Below, piece by piece: positions 34,324 to 46,155 of a DNA stretch of 64,000 nucleotides. The notes under the pieces are model-generated. The model did no database searches and was not told the DNA's origin. It saw nothing but the letters and a program-made list of their open reading frames with translations. Position numbers and translations under genes: made by a program. How positions within the stretch are numbered: the first letter of the stretch is position 1; each line of letters starts with the position of its first letter. Source of the DNA: Dipteronia dyeriana (lineage: Eukaryota; Streptophyta; Magnoliopsida; Sapindales; Sapindaceae); contig CM065301.1 in NCBI GenBank assembly GCA_032871835.1, forward strand, positions 82,554,069 to 82,618,068, written 5' to 3'.

Positions 34324-36179
34324 GATCGCTCGTCGAACAAGTGAACGTAAACAAATAACCAAACTAAGAACTCTATTTTATTGGAGTCGCGTTACCCTAC
34401 TTCCTTGTTTTGCGTTGATTGGGTTTCAACTGTATTAGATCTCTTGCCTAATCTGAACTTTGATATCTATAAGAAAATTTACTTCATCATCAAATTATAC
34501 TTCTAGACACCTTATTTAAGTAGGGCTCATTCTCTACGTGTTTGAGTTGTAACTTCATTAAATCTGAGTGATGTCCACGTGTCCCGTAACTGATTGCTTG
34601 TTACACCCGACCAGATCTACTTCCCTCGATCAGTGGTTTGACTCAAGCACCACCTTTCCCCCAACCATCTTGACAATCTCGATCGGGTCTTCTTATCTGA
34701 TCGTTTACGTTATCTTGGTCAGGGGGTTGGATCGGTTTTCTTTGGTCAACTTAGGTTGGTTCGATCCGATTGACTTTTGGTAATGTGGCACCCCCCGACT
34801 ATTTTTTTTACTGACGTGTCATATTATCCAAATTACACCAATAACACATATTCACTTAGACTTAATCTCTTCTTGAGTCAAGTCTTGTGAATAAAAGTAA
34901 TCGTACACAAGTAATTGGTCTAGAATCACTGTTAGAGGCCGAATGAAATGTGTTAGTAATAAGGATGATGTGATTAGAGGTCAACCTAGGTTATAAACTT
35001 TCATTCAAATAGTGGATTTGAGGACTGATAGTGGCTAGATTGATAACTCGTGAGTTTTGCTCAGTTGGAGGGTTTCTCACATAAATCAATCAAGGTGTTT
35101 TTACTGTTTTCCGCACTTATATATTATTGATTGCTTGTATTTTGTGATTAGGTCATATGTGTTAACTTTAATAATATTGATTAATTGAAAATTGGTAATT
35201 AATTTGATTAAACTTATCCATCCCCTTAATGTTAGTTTCTCTATGGTGACGTACTTTCTTATATATTAGAAAGTACGCCTAAACAGTGACAAAAGTTGAG
35301 ACCCTGCACACTCAGAAGTTAGGATTGTAGATTCAAATTCTATCTCTCTCTTGACCCATTGATATGCCCTTTACACCTACGTTACGAAATCGTATATTCG
35401 AATATCTTCTTATCCCTAAACCCTAAATTATTGTATTATTTAAATAAATTTTTTATACGTCTCTTAAATTTATATTTCAATAAGGTAATCATTACAGACC
35501 AAGTCCATTCATGGCCAATCCACTAGCCGCCATAAGAAAAGATAATTAATTAAAACTATTTATGGAAAAAGGTCGTTGAATATGTTTATTCTCACTAATC
35601 CCATTTTAAATTTTATAATTCTATATCCGACCTTTCAATTATCATTAAATCCAAAGTGCTGTGATGAATATACATCTGTATATTATATATATGTATATAT
35701 TTCATAAAAGTGTTAATTATAAATCAATAGGGTCCATATTTCAACCAAAAAAAAAAACCAATAGGGTTCATAAATTAATATATTATTTATCTACTTATAT
35801 GAGATATGTTCCTTGGTGAAAATATATTAAAAGGTGAGGTCAAGGATTTTATTCTTCATTTTGACCCAAAATGGGACAAATTTATTTATTTATTTATTTA
35901 TTTATATATTAGTGTATACCTGCATTATTTGGATAGCAGGACAACGGAGCATTTGGGAAATTTTATTTTATCATTCTTTTTTTTTCTTTCTTTTAATACC
36001 TATAGATGCTTGTTTAAAAGGAGACACTGCATGACCAATGTAATATGAAATTGTACCCTTAAAACTATAATATTCTTTAATGATATATATAAATACATGG
36101 ACATTGCTTGTCAGTATCCAGTTATATTGACCAACCAATAATTGGTTGCAACGTAATCTAAAATAAAAAGAAAATGGTA
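34324..36179. other. AT-rich intergenic DNA with retroelement traces
   Basis: No gene recognised. About 34560-34800 looks like more of an old gypsy-type LTR. About 35030-35130 (gataactcgtgagttttgct, gagggtttctcacataaatc) resembles the tail of a plant Copia LTR. A perfect 10-bp inverted repeat, cgtactttct/agaaagtacg, is at 35250-35277. A (TTTA)n run is at about 35880-35906. Confidence 0.4.
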
Positions 36180-36188
36180 AAAAATTAA

Positions 36189-37147
36189 GTGGAAATTGTC
36201 AAAAATAACCACAAATATTATGAAAATTTTGTTTTTAACCACATACAAAAATTTATTTGTTAATAATCACTTTTTTTAGAAATTACTTGAATGTCCCATA
36301 TAAAAATCATCCCCAATCACTTTCTCTCTCCTCTCTCATTTTTTTCTCTTTCCTTTCCTCTCTCTCCCCGATCTCTCTCTCTCCTTTCCTATCTCTCTCT
36401 CTCCGATCTCTCTCTCTCGCCGGCATCCTTGCGAAGGCTAGCGAACCGTCGCTGGCCTCCTCTCTCTCTCACCCAACCTCTCTTCTCTCTCCCCACAACT
36501 CTCTCTCTCTCTCTTCTTTCTCTCTCCTTTCCTTTCTCTCTCACATGTCGTCGACGGCTTGCCGGAGTGCCGTCGCCTGGGCTTCACGACCGCCCAGCAA
36601 CACCGTCGAGCTCCCCCTCCGCCGACGATTAGATCTGCTGAAAAAAAAAGGAAAGAAAACGAAATATTAAAAACCCAGAACATTTCAAGTTTGAACATTT
36701 CAAGTTTGAACATTTCAAGTTAGTCAATATTTCAAGTTTCAACATTTCAATTTAGGCAACATTTCAAGTTTAAAAATTTGAAAACGAAGAACTTAAAAAC
36801 CCAGAGCATTTCAACTTTCAACTTTCAACTTTCAACTTTCAACTTAATCAAGATTTCAAGTTTCAACATTTCAGTTTAAACAAGATTTTAAGTTTCAAAA
36901 TTTCATTTTTTTAAACAAGATTTCAAGTTTCAAGTTCCTTGCCGTGATTTCAAGTTTGATTCCAGATTTTAGTTATGATTTCAAGTTTTTTTTCAGTTTT
37001 TTTAAAAAAATCAAATCCAGTGGTATTTTTATAATTTACGGATATACACTGATTTTTTTTTTAAAAGTAGCTATTAACAATTAAAATTTCGTATATAGGT
37101 AAAAACAAATTTTTTATAATAATTATTGTTACTTTTAATTTTCTCTC
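36189..37147. mobile_element. Non-autonomous Mutator-like element (Pack-MULE-like)
   Basis: Imperfect terminal inverted repeats of about 100 bp (36189-36285 against 37040-37147) are flanked by an exact 9-bp duplication AAAAATTAA (36180-36188, 37148-37156), the size made by Mutator transposases. The 959-bp element carries a pyrimidine-rich then GC-rich insert (36310-36640) unlike the AT-rich surroundings, followed by a 15-bp tandem repeat. It has no transposase. Frames in the insert (for example 36257-36670) are CT-repeat translations and may derive from a captured gene 5' end. Confidence 0.75.
36676..36990. repeat. ~15-bp tandem repeat (aacatttcaagtttg)
   Basis: Many degenerate copies of catttcaagtttgaa, grading into tttcaactttcaact. 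It lies inside the Mutator-like element. Confidence 0.85.
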
Positions 37148-37156
37148 AAAAATTAA

Positions 37157-37979
37157 AGAGTTTTTTCCACCTTTTTCCTAAATATATATAGAAGTAATGT
37201 CACGGTCTATGATCGGGAGTCTAAATAGATGGGAATAGAATTTCCAGCTAGCAACTGGGTATTTGACTCGTCACATTATATCGTATTGGTATTGGTATTC
37301 GATTTTTATGCTTTCTTCATTCCCTTATCTTACTTTTGCTATTATTATTATTCTTATTATTATTATTATTATATTCGTCACTCATAAAGCTAAAACCGAG
37401 AAGTTTCATCCATTCTAGTATTCTATATTGCATGGATATTCCAAACCGGAGGGGGAACTCGCATCAAACTTGTAATGTGTTTGGATATACTCTTAATAAA
37501 TCCGTATAGTTATCGGATACACCAATTGGCATATTTGTTGATTTTTTTCTCAAGTTTAACTGGGGATACGTTGATGATACGTTGAAGATACGGTAAGGAT
37601 ACTTTTGGGGTAAAAAATTAATTATTTTAGGTAAAATCAGGATCAAATTATGATTTTATAAAGTTAAAGGGTTGAAAAAATTTGTTTAAAATAAATCTAT
37701 GACTAAGTTTCTAATTTGTTGGGTTCGTTTCTTATATAATAAATATATTTATATATGTTTTGAATGAATTATTGGATTATGTTTTTTTTTAATTTAAAAT
37801 ATATAAATATATAAATATATATTATTTAAATTAACGTATCATGACGTATGCATACTCTAATTTTTAGAGATTTACTGTACCTATATATCATACTGTATCC
37901 GTATCAGTATCCATGCAACATAGATTCTAGTAGTTTGTCATTTGTATATATTCTAATTGCAATAATTAATTTAATATTC
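37157..37979. other. Intergenic AT-rich DNA
   Basis: No gene seen. An (ATT)n run is at about 37339-37372. Confidence 0.5.
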
Positions 37980-37982
37980 TTA

Positions 37983-38454
37983 TAGCATCTCTAATGATGT
38001 GTCAAATTTATATGTCAATACTAAAATTTAGCATAGAGTGTAAAAACTTTTCTTCAATACAGTATCAAATATTGTGCTAAATTTGACATATGCTAAACTC
38101 TGTACCAAATTTGACACACAATATAGCCTATATCAAATTTGGCACGCAATAAATATTTATTTTTTAATTACAAAAATACAATTATATATATATTTAAAAT
38201 ATTTAAAATAATTTAAATTTATTGTTTATTAATGATATTTCGATCCAAATCTATTTCATACGACTATACTTCAATAATTTAATGAATGCACTAATGATAA
38301 ATGTTATAATTTTTATTAATAAAATAATAAAAATAACATATTAAATATAAATATATATCGGAACACAATATTAAAATATTATATCAAATATAATATTTTA
38401 TATTTTTTTTTATCAAATTTGATATCTACGGTAACAAATACAGTGGAGATAGTC
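37983..38454. mobile_element. PIF/Harbinger-type MITE, copy 1
   Basis: Ends tagcatctctaatg and (inverted) gactatctccactg match the plant GAGCATCTCCAATG-type ends. TTA is duplicated at 37980-37982 and 38455-38457. The 472-bp body has several caaatttgacac motifs in both orientations and no coding capacity. The same family recurs at 52938. Confidence 0.7.
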
Positions 38455-38457
38455 TTA

Positions 38458-39007
38458 TATTCTCTGTCTCTCACTATTTTCTCTCTCTATCTATATATAA
38501 AATAAGAAGCGAGATTCTGTCAAATGAATGATTACATAAATAAAAATGGGAATATTAATTGTTCTTTAGACTTATTCCAGGAACCAGACCATCAGAATCC
38601 ATTCTAGTAGCTTATCTCTCCATAGAGACCAATTATGAGTTCTTTTTAAAGAAAAAAAAAACATTAAATACGAAGGAACTCATAACCGACTTCCGAGGCT
38701 GACATTTATCTATAAAATATTTTTGAAGTAATTAAACAGAAACTACATGAGGTTTGTCTAATTACACATAGTAACAACTTTTCCCAAAACTAACATTGAC
38801 CTCCCGTGTCATTATTATTCGACCATTAACTTTAACGGTTGACCATAGCAAAACCGCAAAAGACTAAAATTCTCTAATACTTCTAATTTAATACTAAACC
38901 CTAAACCCTAAACCCTAAACCCTAAATATAAATTGAAAAAAAAAACTTTTTTTAAAAAAAATAGAAAGATACGTGGTGGAGATCAACAAAAACATTAAGA
39001 AAAGGAG
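38458..39007. other. Intergenic DNA with a short telomere-like run
   Basis: CTAAACC repeats (plant telomere type CCCTAAA) cover 38894-38926, about 4.5 units. No gene recognised. Confidence 0.6.
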
Positions 39008-39015
39008 GTAGAGAT

Positions 39016-39416
39016 AGATGTACGGTTCGGTTAAACCGTTCGAAACCGAACCTAAACCACTCTCTCAAAACCGTAACCTAAACAGTAACCGAAACCGTCG
39101 GTTACAAAACCGGTTAGGAATCGGTTCCTGGCGGCTCGGTTACGGTTAGGATTTCTAAAAAACAGTGCAAAAGCCGCCGATTTTGATAAAAAAAAATATA
39201 CAACAACCAATCAATTGCTGACACGTGGTAATGTATATGAAAAAAAAAACTGGACCAAACCGAAATCGAACAGTAACCGAAAACTGCCGGTACCGAAAAT
39301 CGCCGGTACCGAAACCGCCCCATTCCAGCTACGGTTATGGTTCGGCCTTTTCACGGAACCGAAATCGACGGTTCGTGAACGAAACCGAACCGGAATCGAA
39401 TCGTGGACACCATTAG
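39016..39416. mobile_element. hAT-type MITE rich in ggttcggtt
   Basis: An 8-bp duplication GTAGAGAT (39008-39015, 39417-39424) flanks a 401-bp body of ggttcggt/accgaacc motifs. The right end is cgtggacaccattag. The left end is shortened, so the inverted repeats match only in part. Its frames are repeat artefacts. Confidence 0.6.
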
Positions 39417-39539
39417 GTAGAGATCCAAAACCATCCCACAGGTAAGAGAACTTACTCAACTAGGAAGACTTTAGACCTTAAATCAATAACACACTTAGGA
39501 AATCTTGGGCTTGATGGGAAACATACCTTAAATCAATTT

Positions 39540-40440
39540 TGAGTCTTGTAACAATTTATCCATTCCTTATGATTTGTTGTCTGAGTCTTTGCGTGAACAT
39601 GAACCTGGTATTGTGAAGTTTGAACATTTGAATTTTGAATCTCTGAGCCTTTGTAAACTTTATTTATAGCGTTCGAGCCTTTGTGTAAATTATCCGAGAC
39701 TTTGTATAAAGTCTTCGAGCTTTTGTTGTAAGGGATTGAGCTTTTTTTTTGTGAGGGATCGAACTTTTTTCCTAAGTGTTCTGGCTTTTTTTTGTTAAGG
39801 GTTCAAGTTTTTTTCCGAGGTTTTTTTTAAGGGTTCGAGTTTTTTTCTTAAGGATTTGAGTTTTTTTCTTAAGGATTTGAGTTTTTTTCTTAAGGGTTCG
39901 AGTTTTTTTACCTAAGATTATAAACTTGTTTGCAACGGTTTAAAAAAGCCCGGAGACATAAAAAAAAGCTCTTACAAATAAAAAAAATGCTTGAAGTTTT
40001 TTTTAACAAATTAAATCGAGCTTTTTTTTTAAATGCTCAGAGGTTTTTTTTCAAAGGTTCGAGCTTTTTTGTAAGGGTTTGAACTTTATTTAAAAGGATC
40101 GAGTTTTTTTTATAAAGGTTTAAGTTTTTTTTTTCAAAGTTGCGAACTTATTTTTCAAGGCTCGATCCGAGCTTTTTTGTTGAACACCCGAGTTTTTTTA
40201 AAACATAATCGAGCATTTTTTTTTTTAGAATTTTTTGTTGAATTTTTGAACTTTTTTATCAAAGGCCCTGAGTTTTTTAATAAAGTCTCCGAGACTTTTA
40301 CTAATAGGTTCAAGCTTTTTTTTAAAGCTATGTTCTCAACCCTCGAAAGCGTATGCGTAACGCCACTCCGTCGTTGTTCGAGTGATTGCCTGAGTTTCAA
40401 CAGACTTTCTCTCTATTTCACAACTCTATTATTGTAAAAT
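39540..40440. repeat. Degenerate tandem repeat with phased T-tracts
   Basis: About 39640-40330 repeats aagggttcgagtttttttctt with a step of roughly 20-24 bp, giving a T-tract of six or more about every two helical turns. It lies 0.3-1.0 kb upstream of the transporter promoter. No coding sequence is supported. Confidence 0.7.
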
Positions 40441-40656
40441 GAATGAAAAAAATCTGACGTGAAACAACTATTGAAAGTATTTTTATCCGTTCGATATAAT
40501 AGGTGTATTTTAAACATAAATTATTAAAACAGTTACAATATTGTAATATCAACTTCTAAAAGTGTAATTTAATTTTTAAACCCGATTGAGATGATGTGTT
40601 GGTGATGTGGTAGTATTACTCGTATTTTCCACTAACAACTGCCTATCATCTCCCCC

Positions 40657-40687
40657 TATATAGTATATTTTCATCTTGTATATATAG
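40657..40687 (+). promoter_or_regulatory. Core promoter of the CAT1-like gene
   Basis: Two TATA candidates, ctatatagta (40657-40666) and tgtatatatagc (40678-40689), precede a CT-rich leader (ctcctactctctctcttctc). The leader's exon-like end at 40743 sits about 55-85 bp downstream. Confidence 0.5.
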
Positions 40688-40743
40688 CTTCTCCTACTCT
40701 CTCTCTTCTCACACCTCACCACTTCTCTTGTCGGCTTGACTAG

Positions 40744-42917
40744 GTATGTATATCCCTCTCTCTTCTCTTCTTTTCTCTCTCACTCACACACCTGCAGGTC
40801 ATGCTTTCTCTGCGTATTGGAATTTTATTATTTCATAATGAAGTGCCATATTTGTGAGAAAACATCAACTGTCGGCTTGTTTCTCAAATGCATGCAATTC
40901 TGTCAAAATGACAACTCCATACATGTTTTTTAATATCATATTATTTAATTATATATATATTATTAATGCTTGTTTGTGCCTTGTATATATGATCTTGTTT
41001 GTGTATGTCAAAATAGAAATACATATCGGGTTGAATAATCAATTTATAAATGGTAAAATAATGAATTGATAATATGCCATGATAGTAGTGAATAGATGGT
41101 GAGACCACACACAAGTTTTGATGATGGTTTTTTCTTTTTATTTTACAAAATTATGGATGATGAATTGATGAGAGGGACGTGAGCTTGTCTGGAGAAGAGA
41201 AATCATTTCGTTGACTGTTTTTTTTCATTGAAAATATTAGTTGACCGTTGACTATTAATGTTATTAAATTACTTTAATAGTTTAATTTGTCTTTTAAGTC
41301 TTAATTGCCGTCTTATCATCTTTGCACATTTTCTCATGCTGTATGGCTGTCAATATCTTTTAAAGACGTGTGTATATATAGGTTAATTAAGAATTAATCT
41401 ATATTTCTTTCAAAATAATTTCTATAAAAATGGTTGCAAGGCAGAACTACCTTATTCATGCTATGTAAAATTAAAGTGTTTTCATTTTTAATTTCATTTT
41501 TCTTTTTGTTTCCTTTAGTACTTTGTTTCTTCCCACGCGACTTTTTTTTAAGCACTTTTCAAGAGCTAAATTTCTGGTTTATTAATTAGGCTTCCTTTTT
41601 AAGGGATAATTATTAACAAGAGTAAGGAATGACAAATATGATTTCTAAAACACTAATGTTAGAAAATAAAAAAAATTAGTTCAAAATTCAATCCAAATAA
41701 TATGGTAAGTGATTTGTTCATTGACAATATCATCTCACGATTTATATGGTAATAACAATTCAGTTACCACATTATCTAGAATGAATTTTGAATAATTATT
41801 TGGACCGTATAATATTACTCTTTTTAAAATATACTCACAACTAGTTGTATAAAATGGGCCACACAACTCAGCCCAGTAAACTACATGAAGTGGGTCATGC
41901 TCTGACCCGGCCTAACAATTCTTGGATCATGTTAGGCCGTGTCTAGGCCGTGTCTAGGCTGCCGATCCAATTTACATGTTTACCCACAACGAAAGGATTT
42001 ATTTCTTTAATTTTTTTAATGAAGAAAAGAACTTATTTCTTTTGAAAAAAAAATGAAAGAATTTATTCCTATTTTTTTGTAAAAAAAAGGTAAGAATTTA
42101 TTTCTATTATAAATGAGATGTTTATAATTTTTTATCCTTTTTTTTAATGGTGAGATGTTTATCTAACAGTCCTTAATAGGTCCCCATTTTAATTGGTTTC
42201 TCTCGTTAGCTTTTGTTAATGTTTGAAATACTACATGAAATCATTTTTGCTATACTATGTGGAATCTTTTGCAAAATGGGGAAGACAAAGTGAGGCATTT
42301 GGGACATTTCAATTCTCATTTGGTTAAAAACAATCACCTAATGCATGTTATTAAAAATAATTTTCATTATTTCTAGAGAACTACTTATGAAATTGTCCCA
42401 TAAAAATATTTATTTTGAGAATATGAGAATTTGAGAATTTTTTAAATTTTGACATTTGAATAATATGAATTAAATTAGGATATCACAGATTTTTGGATGA
42501 TAAGGAATTAATGATATCCTACAATTTTTATCCTAATTCCTTAATTGTCTCTTTTGTTAACCTTCCTTAAGTGAGTCAAACAGCAGATTTTTATGCTTTG
42601 TATTCCAGCTGTATCAATCAACCAATTCAAACCTAATTTGTCAATTGATCTGTTTGTGAAGCTGCTGCTCATTTGGGGGTACTTTTGATTTACTCAAAAG
42701 CGCTTTGTAAGTTGTCAAAAACACTTGTTACTATGATGGTCGAAAAAACCGATAAAAGTGATTATTTAAAAAGTACTTAGGTTACCAACAAAAAAAAAAT
42801 CCCTCATTCTCAAAATTCCCAGTTCATTTTCATCTGTGTCCTTGTATTTGACGATCTCTATTCTACTATGAACCACTTAATAAAAAAAAATTAAGAGCTT
42901 GAATTGTTGTTTTGCAG
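40744..42917 (+). other. 5'-UTR intron of the CAT1-like gene (predicted)
   Basis: Donor TTGACTAG|GTATGTAT and acceptor TTTTGCAG|TGACTAGG bound a 2174-bp T-rich intron that ends 13 bp before the start codon. The sequence TGACTAG is present at both exon edges. The intron contains a hairpin-forming MITE-like element (41619-41821). No cDNA is available here, so the splice sites are inferred. Confidence 0.55.
41619..41821. mobile_element. Hairpin (foldback) MITE-like element in the intron
   Basis: Two ~40-bp arms, 41679-41718 and about 41754-41793, are inverted copies with roughly 80% match, and the outer ends read agagtaa/ttactct. No clear target duplication was found. Confidence 0.5.
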
Positions 42918-42930
42918 TGACTAGGCAACA

Positions 42931-44700
42931 ATGGTGATCAGTGGCAGCGACAATGGCATCAAGAAGAGAGGATGTGCATTAACCAAACAAGATTTCTTGC
43001 CAGAGGAGTCATTCCAGAGCTGGGGAAACTATGCCAAGGCTCTCTCCAGCACGAAAACCAGGCTCCAAGATCGCCTCCTGGCACGCTCCGATGACAATCT
43101 TGAGTTGCACGCAATGCGTGCTCGTAGCGAGCATGAGATGAAAAAGACCCTCAATTGGTTTGATCTTATTTGGTTTGGAATCGGGGCTGTAATGGGTGCC
43201 GGAATCTTTGTTCTCACCGGAGAAGCTGCCCGGAATGATGCGGGCCCAGCCGTGGTAATTTCGTATCTAATTTCAGGTACATCTGCATTGCTATCAGTGT
43301 TATGTTACACGGAGTTTTCAGTGGAGTTACCGGTGGCTGGTGGCTCATTTGCATATCTTAGAGTGGAGCTTGGTGATTTTATAGCTTATATTGCAGCTGG
43401 CAACATTCTTTTTGAGTATGTAGTGGCTGGTGCAAGTGTGGCTAGGTCTTGGACTTCTTATTTTGCTACCTTATGCAACCATGATCCCAACGATTTTCGG
43501 ATAAATATATCGTCTTTTCCTGCAGAATATAGCCATTTAGACCCAATTGCTGTAGCAGTTTCGATTGCTATTTGCATCGGTGCTTGCATAAGTATGAAGG
43601 GTTCATCAAGATTCAATTCTGTTGCCACCATAATCCATCTTGTGATCTTGCTTTTCATCCTTGTCACGGGACTTACCAAGGCTAATCCTGCCAATTACGA
43701 CAGCTTTGCTCCAAACGGGATTCGTGGAATTCTGAAAGCTTCGGCGGTGCTGTTCTTTGCTTATGTAGGGTTTGATGGGGTGGCAACTTTGGGTGAGGAG
43801 ATCAAAAACCCTGGAAGAGATATCCCAATTGGGCTAATTGGTTCTATGTTGATCACAATCACAGTCTACTGTATTCTATCAGGGACATTGTGTTTGATGC
43901 AGCCTTACTCTGAAATTGATGTTGATGCACCATTCACCAAGGCATTTCAGGCTGCTGGCATGAATTGGGCAAAATTCATAGTTGCATTGGGTGCATTGAA
44001 GGGCATGACTACAGTCTTGCTGGCTAACATCATAGGCCAGGCTCGCTATTTCACCCACATCGGTCGAACCCACATGGCTCCACCTATTCTTGCAGCCATA
44101 AATGAGCGAACAGGGACCCCAATGAATGCCACTGTTATAATGACCATAGCAAACGCCACTGTAGCATTCTTCACCAGCCTAGATGTTCTCTCTAACCTCC
44201 TTTCAATATCAACCTTGTTTATCTTTTCACTCGTTGCTCTTGCACTTCTAGTAAGGAGATACTATGTCACCGGTGAGACTTCCAATTCTGACCGGAACAA
44301 GCTCATTGGTTTTTTGGCAGTGATCATCGGATCCTCCATAGCTACTGCAGTTTACTGGGCAATAGTTGAGGGAAACGGGTGGGTTGGATATGTAGTGACA
44401 GTTTCGATTTGGTTCTTCGCTACACTATGGCTACAACTTAGTCTGAAGCAAGCAAGGAAGCCTAAAATGTGGGGAGTACCATTACTTCCATGGTTGCCAT
44501 CTGCTTGCATTGCTGCTAATGTCTTCATCATGGGTTCAATTGACAAACCCTCGTTTGTCAGATTTATTTTGTGGACACTTGTGCTGCTCTTATACTACTT
44601 GTTTGTCCCGCTTCATGCTTCGTATGATGCAGCTAGAGAGACCGAAAGAACAGCAAATGCATCTCGTACTTCAAACATTGAGGCAGGCGTTGCTCAATAA
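42931..44700 (+). CDS. CAT1: Cationic amino acid transporter, CAT1 type
   Basis: A 589-residue APC-superfamily membrane transporter in one uninterrupted coding exon. Plant CAT1 members import basic amino acids (Arg, Lys, His) with protons, mostly at the plasma membrane, which is family knowledge. Seen here: a soluble N-terminus with LTKQDFLPEESFQSWGNYAK (residues 17-36), typical of the CAT1 clade, about 14 hydrophobic segments from residue 76 to 560, the first-helix motif GIGAVMGAGIFVLTGE (83-98), and the conserved FFAYVGFDGVATLGEEIKNP (275-294). Length matches family members (about 590). The ATG at 42931 follows a probable 5'-UTR intron. There are no stops or frame changes, so it is the only intact host gene here. 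The exact paralogue number is less certain than the family. Confidence 0.95.
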   Translation: MVISGSDNGIKKRGCALTKQDFLPEESFQSWGNYAKALSSTKTRLQDRLLARSDDNLELHAMRARSEHEMKKTLNWFDLIWFGIGAVMGAGIFVLTGEAARNDAGPAVVISYLISGTSALLSVLCYTEFSVELPVAGGSFAYLRVELGDFIAYIAAGNILFEYVVAGASVARSWTSYFATLCNHDPNDFRINISSFPAEYSHLDPIAVAVSIAICIGACISMKGSSRFNSVATIIHLVILLFILVTGLTKANPANYDSFAPNGIRGILKASAVLFFAYVGFDGVATLGEEIKNPGRDIPIGLIGSMLITITVYCILSGTLCLMQPYSEIDVDAPFTKAFQAAGMNWAKFIVALGALKGMTTVLLANIIGQARYFTHIGRTHMAPPILAAINERTGTPMNATVIMTIANATVAFFTSLDVLSNLLSISTLFIFSLVALALLVRRYYVTGETSNSDRNKLIGFLAVIIGSSIATAVYWAIVEGNGWVGYVVTVSIWFFATLWLQLSLKQARKPKMWGVPLLPWLPSACIAANVFIMGSIDKPSFVRFILWTLVLLLYYLFVPLHASYDAARETERTANASRTSNIEAGVAQ

Positions 44701-45916
44701 CGCAATTTGCAATAAGTTTAAAAGTCCGTAATTAAAGTTAAATGTCCTGTATCTTTTCTATTTATGTTTTTCAAGTAGATGATTGTAACCCGGAGATCAT
44801 TCAGACATTTTCTTTTTAGGTTACTATAATAGTGATGACAAATCTTCTTACTTTTTTGTGGATTAGACAAGAAATTCTTCATTATTTCTCTGCCCCAACA
44901 CTATATCAAAGGGAAATTTTCATTCTAGAGAGAATATAAAAACCCTACATAATTTACTACCGATGTTCAAGAGGTTAAAGCTCCATCTAAATACAACAAA
45001 TGAACACACCCTCACAAGCAAATAGAATAAAAAGAAAATTACATGAATAAGTATAACATTATCATTGATGTTATGATGTACAATAATAATTGTGTATAAC
45101 CAACCCTTTTGTATAGAACACTGCACACCACAATATTGCTATCTACAAAAAATAATAAATCAACCTGGCAATATCACCCAAATTGGCAACATAAAATAAA
45201 TATAGCCGAACGAAAATTGGGACTAGGAGAGTGGTGCCATGCATCAAAACTAAACCTTTACTTTTCTTAACCTAAGTTACGTTTCTATTTTGAGGAGAGA
45301 ATTTAGAGATGTACTATTGAATTGCCGAGCAAGGCCTCAGATCACAAGGACTATAACATCACGCTGATGCCGAGAGTGGACCATCAAGGCTTCGGATCAC
45401 AAGGACTAAACCCTAAGTTTGTAAGATAAAGAATTTATAAAATTAGGTATTAGTACTCAAACCCAAAGGTTTAAGTTAATAAGAAAGAGCTCAACAATAG
45501 TATTTAAACATTGTAACAAACCCTTGCATGCAAGAACGCCCTAATTTCCCCATTTTTCCCAACAAAAAAGAAATCCCTAAATGGGGATGGGGACACGAGG
45601 AATTGGAACCCCGGAAAAAAATGTACATCTATAAATATGAGTGATAGAATAAATATTTTATCTCATATTTTTTTGTTGAAGTATTATATAAATTCGAGAT
45701 TTTTTGGGGAGGGAGAAGGATTCGAACCCGCAAAATATGTTATCTCATTTCAATATAATATTAAAAAATATATTATTTTGGGATGAGGATAGATAGTTTA
45801 ACCTGCAATAGGTATGAGACGGGGATGAGTTTTTTACTTCACACCCTGCTCCGCTTAAAATAATACTTAGTTAAACTATCTAGTTTCAAAGAAAATAAAT
45901 ATATCTAAAAAAAAAA

Positions 45917-45965
<49 letters not shown>

Positions 45966-46150
45966 CTAACTTTACATCTCTTCACTGTTATTTAACATAA
46001 AGTGACAATACAAAATACTATTAAAAAAAAACTTCAGCCGTTAACTGTAACTTTAAGTCCTTAATCCTCAAACAACTCGAAGTTCACCGTTCAAACTTCA
46101 ACCCCAAATACAAGAGGACATACAGTAAGTTTTTTTCTCAAATAACTTTT
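44701..46150. other. CAT1-like 3' UTR and intergenic DNA
   Basis: CAATAAG at about 44709-44715 is a possible weak poly(A) signal soon after the stop. Beyond about 44850 there is AT-rich DNA with no gene. A short direct repeat (gatcacaaggacta) occurs near 45337 and 45392, and an (AT)n run at 45919-45962. Confidence 0.5.
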
Positions 46151-46155
46151 AACTT

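Noticed and set aside
36257..36670. Serine/leucine-rich frames in the Mutator-like element
   Set aside because: They are mostly CT-repeat translation in several frames at once. A captured exon is possible but not shown.
39114..39459. Four overlapping frames on both strands near 39.1-39.5 kb
   Set aside because: All lie in the ggttcggtt-rich hAT element, where its repeats keep several frames open.
40155..40437. Lys- or Phe-rich frames upstream of the transporter
   Set aside because: They are produced by the T-tract repeat on either strand.
44920..45126. Minus-strand 68-codon frame downstream of the transporter
   Set aside because: AT-rich, no recognised domain, no promoter or splice context.
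45000..46150. Left terminal inverted repeat of the MULE
   Set aside because: I looked for a counterpart of GGCTTAATTGCATG and found none, so the left boundary is left undefined.
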